A DNA stretch of 64,000 bases. Source: Stenotrophomonas rhizophila. GTDB lineage: Bacteria > Pseudomonadota > Gammaproteobacteria > Xanthomonadales > Xanthomonadaceae. The stretch's first letter is position 1. Every line of letters begins with the position of its first letter. The position numbers were made by a program, and so were the translations under genes. The notes under the pieces were generated by a model. It searched no databases. It was not told where the DNA came from and worked only from the letters and a program-made list of their open reading frames with translations. The DNA lies in NCBI RefSeq assembly GCF_000661955.1, contig NZ_CP007597.1:3852649-3916648 (forward strand). Reading direction: 5' to 3'. Positions 57,063-64,000 of this stretch are shown here, one piece after another.

Positions 57063-57281
57063 TCAATGCATGGGGGAGTCGTACATCCGTTCCAGCTTCT
57101 GCTTGGCCAGCAGCTTCTCACGCTTCATCTGGCCCAAGGTGAGATCGTCTATCGGCAGTACACCGAGTTGGGCATCCATGCACTTTTTGTTCAACTTCTG
57201 GTGCCGTTCGTAAAGTGCCTTGAATTCCGGATCACGCTTGCGGCGTGCGTCGATCTCGCTCTGGGGCTGACCTTCAAACAT
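57063..57281 (-). CDS. DUF465 (YdcH-like) small protein
   Basis: A 72-residue, highly charged helical protein (MFEGQPQSEIDARRKRDPEF...LNKKCMDAQLG...LTLGQMKREKLLAKQKLERM) fitting the DUF465/YdcH family. The function is unknown. The ATG (57279-57281) is preceded by a perfect AGGAGG box, which settles the start. It lies between the cystathionine beta-synthase gene and a hairpin terminator. Confidence 0.88.
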   Translation of the reverse strand: MFEGQPQSEIDARRKRDPEFKALYERHQKLNKKCMDAQLGVLPIDDLTLGQMKREKLLAKQKLERMYDSPMH

Positions 57282-57313
57282 GATGAACCTCCTATCGCTG
57301 TACGGCAGAAACA

Positions 57314-57346
57314 AGAACGCCCCGGCCTGACGGCACGGGGCGTTGC
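57314..57346 (-). terminator. Hairpin upstream of the DUF465 gene
   Basis: Stem AACGCCCCG / CGGGGCGTT, with a T-richer side on the minus strand (TTCTTGTTT). It could end the transcript coming from the OmpA-like gene or act in the DUF465 leader. Confidence 0.55.
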
Positions 57347-57352
57347 TTTTGG

Positions 57353-57620
57353 GTGGAGCACCTGGCGATGACCGCGACCGAACCCGCATGCGCAACCGGG
57401 ACTGCCCGGACTGCAGACTGCTGTGGTTCGTGCCCTCGGTTCATCGGCCCGGCCCTCCAATCGTCCGGGTCGCGGAAGGCGCCCCGGACAACTGACCCTA
57501 CGCCTGCCCGATGGGGTCTTCAAGCGTTTCATCTGAAATTTTCGATCCGCTCAAGCCGGGGTTCAGGCTGAACGCGCACTTCAACGAAAATTAAACAAAA
57601 ACAGCAGGTTGCGTCATGAC
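57353..57620. other. Intergenic stretch with no gene seen
   Basis: About 270 bp between the hairpin near DUF465 and the end of the OmpA-like operon. Reading frames are short and have no recognisable features. The right part (57530-57610) is A/T-rich and could hold the DUF465 promoter, but no convincing box pair was found. Confidence 0.5.
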
Positions 57621-57642
57621 CAACGGTCATGACCGACCGTTG
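57621..57642 (-). terminator. Hairpin after the OmpA-like gene
   Basis: Perfect arms CAACGGTC / GACCGTTG around six bases; a T-rich run (TTTTTGTTT on the minus strand) begins about 13 bases further on. Probably a weak terminator. Confidence 0.45.
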
Positions 57643-57675
57643 CCAGCGACCCGCGTTGACCCCCGCAGAACCGGC

Positions 57676-58587
57676 TCAGGGGGCGATGATGACCTCGGCC
57701 GAACGCGCCTTGGTGGCCGCAGCCTTCTTGCCCGCGACCTGCAGGCGGCTGGCGCTGACGCCGGCGGCCACCAGGGCGTCACGCAGGGCCTGGGCGCGCT
57801 GGTCGCCCACCCCGGCCGCAGCGTCATAGGCCTCGATCCGGACCCGGCCCTTCTTGCCGATGTTCAGGTACTCGGCCAGTGCCTTGGCCTGACCCTTGGC
57901 GGCGCTGGACAGACTGCCCTTGCCGGCCGCGAAGGCATCGCCATTGAAGGTGAACACTTCGCCGCGGCTGTCGAACTTCGACCCCGGCAGCGTGTTGCCC
58001 GAGACCAGTTCGGCTTCCTCGCGGGCCAGCTTGGCCGCGCTCTGCTGGGCCGCGCTCAGGCGGGCGGTCTGCTTGCCGGCCACGCTGGTCAGCGCCGTTT
58101 CGGCGTCCTGGCGGGCCAGGGCCTCCTGCTCGGCCGACTGACGCAGGCGCTCGGTTTCCTCGGCCTGGATCTGCGCCTGCACGCGCAGGCGCTCGGTTTC
58201 CTGCCGGGCGCGCTGGGCGTCGCGGCGGCTGGCTTCGATCAGCAGCTCGCTGCGGGTACGTTCCAGCTGGTCCACCTCGCGCTGGGCCAGCGCGGCGCGC
58301 ACGCTGGTTTCGGCGATCTCGACCCGGCGTTCGGCCAGGTAACGGGCCTGGTCCAGGTCGCGGCGCTTGGCCTTGTCCAGGTCGGCCACGGCCTGCTGGG
58401 CCTGCAGGCGCTCGAAGGCGGCCAGCTGCGAGGCGTCGGGATTGGCCTGCATGGCCATCAGGCGCTGGGTCAGCTGGGCCACGGCCGGGTCTTCGGCGGC
58501 CTGGGCCAGCAGCGGCAGGGCCAGGCCGGCGGCCAGCACCAGGGTGGACGCGCGCAGCGTGCGGGACTTCTTCGGCGCGACGGTCAT
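57676..58587 (-). CDS. OmpA-like periplasmic protein with long helical region
   Basis: The 303-residue protein has a signal peptide (about 1-30, ending LAQA). A long charged helical region (about 35-190) is rich in Arg, Glu and Gln and likely forms a coiled coil. The C-terminal OmpA-like fold (about 200-303) includes VRIEAYDA and DQRAQALRDALVAAGVSASRL. The family usually binds peptidoglycan. The ATG at 58585-58587 overlaps the stop of the preceding gene (TGATG), so the two are translated together. Both are divergent from pilU. Confidence 0.8.
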   Translation of the reverse strand: MTVAPKKSRTLRASTLVLAAGLALPLLAQAAEDPAVAQLTQRLMAMQANPDASQLAAFERLQAQQAVADLDKAKRRDLDQARYLAERRVEIAETSVRAALAQREVDQLERTRSELLIEASRRDAQRARQETERLRVQAQIQAEETERLRQSAEQEALARQDAETALTSVAGKQTARLSAAQQSAAKLAREEAELVSGNTLPGSKFDSRGEVFTFNGDAFAAGKGSLSSAAKGQAKALAEYLNIGKKGRVRIEAYDAAAGVGDQRAQALRDALVAAGVSASRLQVAGKKAAATKARSAEVIIAP

Positions 58588-58985
58588 CAACGGTTCTCCC
58601 CGGTGGCGAGCTGGCGTTGCAGCTGGGTCACTTCATTGCGACGCAGCTGCAGCTGGGCGGTGGCGGTGGCTTCTTCGCTGCGGGCGCGGGCCAGGTCGGC
58701 ATCCACGGTGGCGCGCACGGCCAAGGCCGGGGCGTTCTTGCGCTCGCGGCGGTCGCCGGCGGCGCGCTGGGCCTGTTCCAGGCCTTGGCGGGCCACGGCG
58801 ATCAGATCCGGGGCGTACTGGTCGGCATCGGCCTGGGTGGCCTTGTCCACCGCCTGCCGGGCCTGCATCAGTTCCAGGGCGCCGTCCTGGGCCTGGGCGG
58901 CGCCTGCCAGCGCGAATGTGCACGCCATCACGCAAACAATCATGACCACCGACGGGATACGTCGTATTTGTGCGAAGCTATTCAT
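58587..58985 (-). CDS. DUF4398 domain periplasmic protein
   Basis: A 132-residue protein with a signal peptide (about 1-33: MNSFAQIRRIPSV then a hydrophobic run ending AAQAQ) and a helical DUF4398 domain (ALELMQARQAVDKATQADADQYAPDLIAVARQGLEQAQRAA). DUF4398 proteins commonly accompany OmpA-like proteins; the role is unknown. I chose the ATG at 58983-58985 because it places a normal signal peptide at the N-terminus; no strong ribosome binding site is seen. It is the first gene of a two-gene operon. Confidence 0.75.
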   Translation of the reverse strand: MNSFAQIRRIPSVVMIVCVMACTFALAGAAQAQDGALELMQARQAVDKATQADADQYAPDLIAVARQGLEQAQRAAGDRRERKNAPALAVRATVDADLARARSEEATATAQLQLRRNEVTQLQRQLATGENR

Positions 58986-59082
58986 TGGGGGTGCCGTCGC
59001 CAGAAGTAGGAGCGCGGCCATTGTCGGAAGCCTGCGGCGTGCTTGCAATGGCACGCGGCCGATTGTTGGGGAAACATTTCGC

Positions 59083-60216
59083 ATGGATATCGGCTATTTC
59101 CTGAAGCTGATGACCGAAAAGAACGCGTCGGACATGTTCTTGACCACCGGCGCCCCGGTCTACATCAAGATCGAGGGCAAGCTGTACCCGTTGGGGAACA
59201 CCGGCTTGCCCCCGGGCATGGTCAAGAAAATCGCCTACTCGCTGATGGACGAAGGCCAGGTGCCCGAGTTCGAGCGTGAGCTGGAGCTGAACATGGCCAT
59301 CGCCCTGGCCGAGGCCGGGCGTTTCCGCGTCAACGTGTTCAAGCAGCGCGGCGAGGTCGGCATGGTGATCCGTGCGATCCGCAGCAAGATTCCCAGCATC
59401 GAAGAGCTCAACCTGCCGCAGGTGCTCAAGGACGTCATCATGACCCCGCGCGGGCTGGTGCTGGTGGTGGGCTCGACCGGTTCGGGCAAGTCCACCTCGC
59501 TGGCGTCGATGATCGACCACCGCAACAGCACCACCACCGGTCACATCCTCACCATCGAGGACCCGATCGAGTACCTGCACAAGCACAAGATGTCCATCGT
59601 CAACCAGCGCGAGGTGGGGCTGGATACGCACGCCTTCCACAACGCACTGAAGAACGCGATGCGTGAAGCGCCGGACGTGATCCTGATCGGCGAAATCCTG
59701 GATGCCGAAACCATGGAGGCGGCCATCGCCTTCGCCGAGACCGGGCACCTGTGCCTGGCCACGCTGCACTCCAACAACGCCGACCAGACCATCGAGCGCA
59801 TCCTCAACTTCTTCCCGGAAAGCGCGCACCGAAACGTGCTGATGAACCTGTCGCTGAACCTGCGCGCGGTGGTGTCCCAGCGCCTGGTGAAGGGCAAGGA
59901 CGGGCGCCGCCTGCCGGCCACCGAGGTGTTGATCAACACCCCGATGATCCGCGACCTGCTGCGCCGCGGCCAAGTGCACGAGATCAAGGCCGCAATGGAA
60001 GCATCGCTGGAAGAAGGCATGGAGAGCTTCGACCAGTGCCTGTTCCGGATGGCCAAGAACGGCATCATCGAGCAGGAGGAAGCGCTGCGCGCGGCCGACT
60101 CGCGCGATGGCCTGGCGCTGAAGTTCCGCCTGTCCGAAGGCGGCAGCGGCGAGCACGATCCGTACGCGGATTTCTCGGCCAACAGCGCCCCGGCAGCGAT
60201 CACCCACGGGTTCTGA
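59083..60216 (+). CDS. pilU: PilT/PilU-type twitching motility ATPase
   Basis: A hexameric ATPase at the base of the type IV pilus that assists pilus retraction. The 377-residue protein has the PilT/PilU N-terminal domain, Walker A GSTGSGKST at about 131-139, an Asp-box region TIEDPIEYLHKHK, Walker B DVILIGEILDAET and the His-box ATLHSNNADQTIERI. GEILD replaces the usual GEIRD or GEMRD. It is longer than PilT and has the acidic C-terminal tail of PilU. The ATG at 59083 gives MDIGYFLKLM, the family N-terminus. It is divergent from the DUF4398/OmpA-like pair with 97 bp between. Confidence 0.92.
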   Translation: MDIGYFLKLMTEKNASDMFLTTGAPVYIKIEGKLYPLGNTGLPPGMVKKIAYSLMDEGQVPEFERELELNMAIALAEAGRFRVNVFKQRGEVGMVIRAIRSKIPSIEELNLPQVLKDVIMTPRGLVLVVGSTGSGKSTSLASMIDHRNSTTTGHILTIEDPIEYLHKHKMSIVNQREVGLDTHAFHNALKNAMREAPDVILIGEILDAETMEAAIAFAETGHLCLATLHSNNADQTIERILNFFPESAHRNVLMNLSLNLRAVVSQRLVKGKDGRRLPATEVLINTPMIRDLLRRGQVHEIKAAMEASLEEGMESFDQCLFRMAKNGIIEQEEALRAADSRDGLALKFRLSEGGSGEHDPYADFSANSAPAAITHGF

Positions 60217-60233
60217 TGCGCGGGTGATACGGC

Positions 60234-60254
60234 GCATCGACCATCGGTCGATGC
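60234..60254. terminator. Hairpin between convergent pilU and maiA
   Basis: Perfect 9-bp arms GCATCGACC / GGTCGATGC around ATC in the 46-bp gap between the two stop codons. There is no T-tract. Confidence 0.5.
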
Positions 60255-60262
60255 GGACCGGT

Positions 60263-60940
60263 TCACCCCGCGTCGATCTGGTTTTCCGGGCGGGCCGTGT
60301 CGAAGGCCGGCAGCGCCAGGCAGGCCGCGTCGATCCGCACCAGGGTCGGGTACGCGGCCAGGTCCAGGTTGAAGCGGCGCGCGTTGTAGAGCTGCGGCAC
60401 CAGGCAGCAGTCGGCCAGGGTCGGGCTGTCGCCGTGGCAGAACCGGCCGGTGTCCACCGATTCGACCAGCAGCCGCTCCATCGCCTCGAACCCCACCCGC
60501 ATCCAGTGCCGGGTCCAGTCGTCGCGCTCGGGCTGCGGCACGCTCCAGGTATCGCTGAAGAACTGCATCACCCGCAGGTTGTTGAGCGGGTGGATGTCGC
60601 AGGCCACCAGCTGCGCCAGCGCGCGCACCCGCGCACGCCCGGGTGCATCGTCGGGCAGCAGCGCCGGCAGCGGGAACACCTCGTCCAGGTATTCCAGGAT
60701 CGCCATCGACTGGTGCAGCACCTGCCCGTCATGGCGCAGCGTGGGCACCAGCTCCTGCGGGTTGAGCGCCGCATAGGCCTCGCTGTGCTGCTGGCCGCCA
60801 TCGCGGACCAGGTGCACGGGCGTGATCCGGTGCGCCAGCTGCTTGAGGTTCAGCCCGATCCGCACGCGGTAGGCCGCGCTGGACCGCCAGTAGCTGAACA
60901 GCTCGATCGCACTCTCGTCGGTGGCGGCGGTGGCGTTCAG
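60263..60940 (-). CDS. maiA: Maleylacetoacetate isomerase (GST zeta class), apparent CTG start
   Basis: Isomerises maleylacetoacetate to fumarylacetoacetate in tyrosine catabolism, using glutathione. The 225-residue reading has a thioredoxin-like domain with the active-site SYWRSSAAYRVRIGLNLK near residues 15-32 and an all-helical C-terminal domain. No ATG, GTG or TTG in frame lies before this motif; the nearest, GTG at 60865, would delete the catalytic serines. The frame is open up to CTG at 60938-60940, which overlaps the upstream gene's TGA as CTGA, like the ATGA and GTGA junctions elsewhere in the window. I therefore propose CTG as the start. It is coupled to the fumarylacetoacetase-family gene. 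Confidence 0.82.
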   Translation of the reverse strand: MNATAATDESAIELFSYWRSSAAYRVRIGLNLKQLAHRITPVHLVRDGGQQHSEAYAALNPQELVPTLRHDGQVLHQSMAILEYLDEVFPLPALLPDDAPGRARVRALAQLVACDIHPLNNLRVMQFFSDTWSVPQPERDDWTRHWMRVGFEAMERLLVESVDTGRFCHGDSPTLADCCLVPQLYNARRFNLDLAAYPTLVRIDAACLALPAFDTARPENQIDAG

Positions 60941-61926
60941 GGCTTGGCGGCCTGTTCGATGCGCTGCTCGATGGCACCGAAGATGCTTTCACCGGCCGCG
61001 TCCAGCATCTCGATGCGGACCACGTCGCCGAAGGACATGAACGGCGTGCTCGGCTTGCCATCGCGCAGGGTTTCCACCGTGCGCAGCTCGGCAAAGCAGG
61101 AGGCGCCCTTGCTGGTGTCCTCGTTGGCGATGGTGCCCGAGCCGACGATCGCACCGGCGCCCAGCGGGCGGGTCTTGGCGGCGTGCGCGACCAGCTGGGC
61201 AAAGTTGAACTGCATGTCCACGCCCGCTTCCGGGGCGCCGAACCAGGCGCCATTGATGTGGGTCAGCAGCGGCAGGTGCACCTTGCTGTCCTGCCAGGCG
61301 TCGCCCAGCTCGTCGGGGGTGACGAACACCGGCGACAGCGCCGAGCGCGGCTTGGACTGCAGGAAGCCGAAGCCCTTGGCCAGCTCGCCCGGGATCAGGT
61401 TGCGCAGCGACACATCGTTGACCAGGCCCACCAGCTGGATATGGCCGGCGGCCTGTTCGGCGGTGACGGCCATCGGCACGTCGTCGGTGATCACCACGAT
61501 CTCCGCTTCCAGGTCGATGCCGTATTCCTCGCTGACCACCTTCACCGCATCACGCGGGCCATGGAAGCCGGCGCTGGTGGCCTGGTACATCAGCGGGTCG
61601 GTATAGAAGCTCTCCGGCACCTCGGCACCGCGGGCGCGGCGGACGCGCTCGACGTGCGGCAGGTAGGCGCTGCCGTCCACGAACTCGTAGGACCGCGGCA
61701 GCGGCGCGGCCAGTGCCTGCAGGTCGATGTCGAAGACGCCGTCGGCGCTGCCGTCGTTGAGCGACTCGTACAAGGCGTTCAGGCGCGGCGCCAGGTGGCT
61801 CCAGTCTTCCAGCGCCTGCTGCAGGGTGGCGGCGATGCCGGTGGCGCGGGCGCCGTGGCGCAGGTCGCGCGAGACCACGATCAGGGTGCCGTCGCGGCCG
61901 CCTTCCTTCAAAGAACCAAGCTTCAT
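60937..61926 (-). CDS. Fumarylacetoacetate hydrolase family protein
   Basis: Probable fumarylacetoacetase, the last step of tyrosine/homogentisate degradation. The 329-residue protein has the FAH core: SFYTDPLMYQATSAGFHGP, the metal-binding DLEAEIVVITDD, NDVSLRN and LGAGAIVGSGTIANED. It is shorter than animal fumarylacetoacetase and belongs to the bacterial type. The start MKLGSLKEGGRDG (ATG 61924-61926) is preferred to an upstream in-frame codon. maiA follows with a four-base overlap. Confidence 0.9.
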   Translation of the reverse strand: MKLGSLKEGGRDGTLIVVSRDLRHGARATGIAATLQQALEDWSHLAPRLNALYESLNDGSADGVFDIDLQALAAPLPRSYEFVDGSAYLPHVERVRRARGAEVPESFYTDPLMYQATSAGFHGPRDAVKVVSEEYGIDLEAEIVVITDDVPMAVTAEQAAGHIQLVGLVNDVSLRNLIPGELAKGFGFLQSKPRSALSPVFVTPDELGDAWQDSKVHLPLLTHINGAWFGAPEAGVDMQFNFAQLVAHAAKTRPLGAGAIVGSGTIANEDTSKGASCFAELRTVETLRDGKPSTPFMSFGDVVRIEMLDAAGESIFGAIEQRIEQAAKP

Positions 61927-62076
61927 GGGTGGGTATCCGGGATCGCGAAAAATAGGTTTCGAGTGTAACCAAAATTGTCGCACCACCAAGCTGCAACGCG
62001 ACATCCCACCCTACCGCACGTCACGCGCCCACCCAACCAACATCCTCCGCCCACCTGCCTCTCCCCGCGAATCTCT

Positions 62077-62124
62077 CTATCCCTATCCCTATCCCTATCC
62101 CTATCCCCATCCCCATCCCCATCC
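62077..62124. repeat. Hexanucleotide array (CTATCC)5(CCATCC)3
   Basis: Eight perfect hexamers, 48 bp, lying 66 bp left of hairpin copy B. The region continues with degenerate CCTTTG/CTTCTG-type units to about 62155. Confidence 0.95.
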
Positions 62125-62190
62125 CTTTACCTATGCCTTTGCGTCTGCTTCTGCCTCGGCCCCAAACGCAACGCCCACGCCATGTCAGGA

Positions 62191-62298
62191 GGAGGCGGGG
62201 TGGGTCCGGTTGCAGGGGCGTGAGCGCCATGGATGGCGCGACCGAGCTTACAGGGACGTACTTGCAGCGTCCCCTGCAACCGGACCCACCCCGCCTCC
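62191..62298. repeat. Intact conserved-loop hairpin element, copy B
   Basis: The 28-bp arms (62191-62218 and 62271-62298; outer part GGAGGCGGGGTGGG) are perfectly complementary and enclose a 52-nt loop. The loop has an inner stem GCGCCAT-GG-ATGGCGC and the conserved GGACGTACTTGC. Against copy A the inner stem differs at three base pairs, all compensated. Confidence 0.9.
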
Positions 62299-62312
62299 CC
62301 CCGCACACCCGC

Positions 62313-62366
62313 GCCGTTGCCGTTGCCGTTGCCGTTGCTGTGGCTGTGGCCGTTGCTGTGGCCGTT
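62313..62366. repeat. Hexanucleotide array (GCCGTT/GCTGTG)9
   Basis: Nine hexamers, 54 bp: four GCCGTT, two GCTGTG, then alternating GCCGTT and GCTGTG. It starts 14 bp right of hairpin copy B. With the CTATCC array it brackets the hairpin in the 757-bp gap between the FAH gene and rhlE, where no gene is seen. Confidence 0.95.
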
Positions 62367-62413
62367 GCAGCCCCGGGCGCAGCCCGCCCCCCTCCCAACC
62401 TGAACAGGCCAAT

Positions 62414-62443
62414 TTGGTATGGATCTCAAACATCCGCTAGACT
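62414..62443 (+). promoter_or_regulatory. Candidate rhlE promoter with long leader
   Basis: TTGGTA (62414-62419) and TAGACT (62438-62443) are spaced 18 bases. Transcription from about 62450 would give a leader of about 234 nt before the helicase ATG; no gene is seen in it. Inferred from motif only. Confidence 0.42.
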
Positions 62444-62683
62444 ATGCGGGTCTGCAGCGGCCGTCCGTTTCCCTTCGGGATCGCCGGCGATATGGATCAT
62501 CGATCCGTCGCCCGCCCCCACTCCGACGCCATTCGTCATGCATTCCAGTCTGCGCACCGCGCCGGCTGCACCCAATTCTCGCAGCGCGGTTTACGGGAAC
62601 GCTCCGAGTCAGCCGATCACCTTGATCTGCCTCGCGTCCGGCCATTCGGCCTGGCGTTACTTTGTCTTTGGAGCTTCCACCCG

Positions 62684-64000
62684 ATGTCTTTTGAATCCTT
62701 GGGCCTTGCCCCGTTCCTGCTGCGCGCGTTGGCCGAGCAGGGCTACGAAACCCCCACCCCGATCCAGGAGCAGGCCATCCCGCTCGCCCTGGAAGGCCGC
62801 GACCTGCTGGCCGGCGCACAGACCGGTACCGGCAAGACCGCCGCGTTCGGCCTGCCGCTGCTGCAGCACCTGGGCACCAACCCGCAGGCCGTTGATGGCC
62901 CGCGTCGTCCGCGTGCACTGGTGCTGACCCCGACCCGCGAGCTGGCCACCCAGGTGCATGACAGCCTGCGCGGCTACAGCAAGTACCTGCGCATTCCGAG
63001 CGCCTGCATCTACGGCGGCGTCGGCATGGGCAACCAGTTCGACGTGCTGCGCCGTGGCGTGGACCTGCTGGTCGCCTGCCCGGGCCGCCTGATCGATCAC
63101 ATCGAGCGTCGCAGCGTCGACCTCTCCGGCATCGAAATCCTGGTGCTGGACGAAGCCGACCGCATGCTCGACATGGGCTTCCTGCCGTCGATCAAGAAGA
63201 TCCTCGCCAAGCTGCCGCGTCAGAACCGCCAGACCCTGCTGTTCTCGGCGACCTTCGAAGAGAGCATCAAGCAGCTGGCGCTGGAGTTCATGCGCAACCC
63301 GGAGCAGATCCAGGTCACGCCGAAGAACACCGTTGCCGAGAACATCAGCCACCGCGTGCACCCGGTCGATGGCCCGCGCAAGCGCGAGTTGTTGCTGCAC
63401 CTGCTGGCCCAGGACAGCCGTGAGCAGACCCTGGTGTTCGGCCGTACCAAGCACGGCTGCGACAAGCTGGCCATGTTCCTGGACAAGTCGGGCATCAAGA
63501 CCGCGGCGATCCACGGCAACAAGAGCCAGGGCCAGCGCCTGCGTGCGCTGGGCGACTTCAAGGCCGGCCGCGTGACCGTGCTGGTGGCCACCGACATCGC
63601 CGCGCGCGGTATCGACATCAACGAGCTGCCGAAGGTCATCAACTATGACCTGCCGATGGTGGCCGAGGATTACGTGCACCGCATCGGCCGTACCGGCCGT
63701 AACGGCTCGACCGGCCAGGCGATCTCGCTGGTGGCCCAGGACGAAGCCAAGCTGCTGCGCCAGATCGTGCGCCTGCTCGACAAGGACATGGACATCCGCG
63801 ACGTGCCGGGCTTCGAGCCGCAGACCCCGATCCGCTGGGGCAACAGCGCGCCGGGCAAGGCCGAACTGCCGGGTGGCGATCGCTCGCCGCGCAAGCACGC
63901 GCGTCGTCCGCATGCCGAGGCCCCGCGCCACGCCCATGCCGGTCCGAAGAAGACCGGTGGCGGCCAGCGTGATGGTGCCGGTCGCGGCGCCCCGCGTGGC
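62684..64000 (+). CDS. rhlE: DEAD-box RNA helicase RhlE-type (C-terminus beyond window)
   Basis: ATP-dependent RNA helicase involved in ribosome assembly and RNA turnover. The 439 codons present begin MSFESLGLAPFLLRALAEQGY (Q motif follows: TPTPIQEQAI) and contain motif I AQTGTGKT, PTRELA, motif II DEAD, SAT, VFGRTKHGCDKLA, ATDIAARGID and HRIGRTGR. After about residue 380 the chain turns into a basic Arg/Gly/His/Pro-rich tail, as in RhlE, and is cut by the window edge. GGAG lies ten bases before the ATG. The gene has a long, gene-free upstream region. Confidence 0.94.
   Translation, partial: MSFESLGLAPFLLRALAEQGYETPTPIQEQAIPLALEGRDLLAGAQTGTGKTAAFGLPLLQHLGTNPQAVDGPRRPRALVLTPTRELATQVHDSLRGYSKYLRIPSACIYGGVGMGNQFDVLRRGVDLLVACPGRLIDHIERRSVDLSGIEILVLDEADRMLDMGFLPSIKKILAKLPRQNRQTLLFSATFEESIKQLALEFMRNPEQIQVTPKNTVAENISHRVHPVDGPRKRELLLHLLAQDSREQTLVFGRTKHGCDKLAMFLDKSGIKTAAIHGNKSQGQRLRALGDFKAGRVTVLVATDIAARGIDINELPKVINYDLPMVAEDYVHRIGRTGRNGSTGQAISLVAQDEAKLLRQIVRLLDKDMDIRDVPGFEPQTPIRWGNSAPGKAELPGGDRSPRKHARRPHAEAPRHAHAGPKKTGGGQRDGAGRGAPRG

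Noticed and set aside
57353..57571. Plus-strand 72-codon reading frame
   Set aside because: No ribosome binding site, no hydrophobic or domain pattern, and shadow-like composition.
60263..60865. maiA start at GTG 60865
   Set aside because: It removes the catalytic SSxxxR region that is intact in frame upstream.
62077..62366. CRISPR-like array
   Set aside because: The repeats are contiguous hexamers with no spacers and no cas genes are nearby.
62133..62680. Reading frames through the hexamer arrays and hairpin copy B
   Set aside because: They exist because the repeats lack stop codons; translation gives low-complexity Ala-Val or Pro-His runs and no start signals.

Overview
The window is high-GC, gene-dense DNA from a Stenotrophomonas-like member of the Xanthomonadaceae. 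Three things point there. (1) Intergenic GTAG-headed hairpins match the SMAG repeats known from Stenotrophomonas maltophilia. (2) Gene orders are gammaproteobacterial/xanthomonad: xerD-dsbC, lptFG/pepA-holC-valS, holD-rimI, rmlBACD-xanAB-etfBA. (3) An O-antigen cluster sits between etfA and metB, the classical variable LPS locus of Xanthomonas. No rRNA, tRNA, CRISPR or prophage was seen.

Layout. 1-99: start of a surface autotransporter that leaves the window. 0.5-7 kb: purL, carrying an in-frame 51-bp tandem duplication, and a secreted GH18 chitinase. 7-22.9 kb: housekeeping genes (dsbC, xerD, RDD protein, lptG/lptF, pepA, holC, Pmp3-type peptide, valS, EamA exporter, rimI, holD, pssA, DUF4124 protein, proS, H-NS-like protein). 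23-24.8 kb: a gene-poor patch with an IS110-family element lodged inside the loop of a long hairpin element, a second intact copy of that element, and hexanucleotide arrays. 24.8-32.8 kb: ThrE-type exporter, an Mla/MCE lipid-transport operon, a glycosyltransferase, AlkB and a CoA-transferase pair.

32.9-54.2 kb is the envelope polysaccharide region. XanA/XanB make GDP-mannose precursors, and RmlBACD make dTDP-rhamnose and its dTDP-4-keto-6-deoxyglucose intermediate. After etfBA, a plus-strand half-cluster encodes a polyprenyl-phosphate-type glycosyltransferase, WecD, a small EamA/SMR membrane protein, WecE and a large GT-C-like protein, suggesting Fuc4NAc synthesis and transfer. It meets a minus-strand half-cluster (Wzm, extended Wzt, acetyltransferase, coiled-coil methyltransferase, two glycosyltransferases) that is translationally coupled to metB. 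This implies ABC-transporter-dependent O-antigen export.

54.2-64 kb: metB and cystathionine beta-synthase, a DUF465 protein, an OmpA-like/DUF4398 pair divergent from pilU, maiA (apparently with a CTG start) and a fumarylacetoacetase-family gene, then a 750-bp gap holding another intact hairpin element between two hexamer arrays, and finally an rhlE-type DEAD-box helicase cut by the window end.

The most novel signal is the hairpin element. The two intact copies have unrelated 23-28-bp arms but the same 52-nt loop, with three compensatory changes in an inner stem, and both lie beside hexanucleotide arrays. A third copy is split by the IS110 element.
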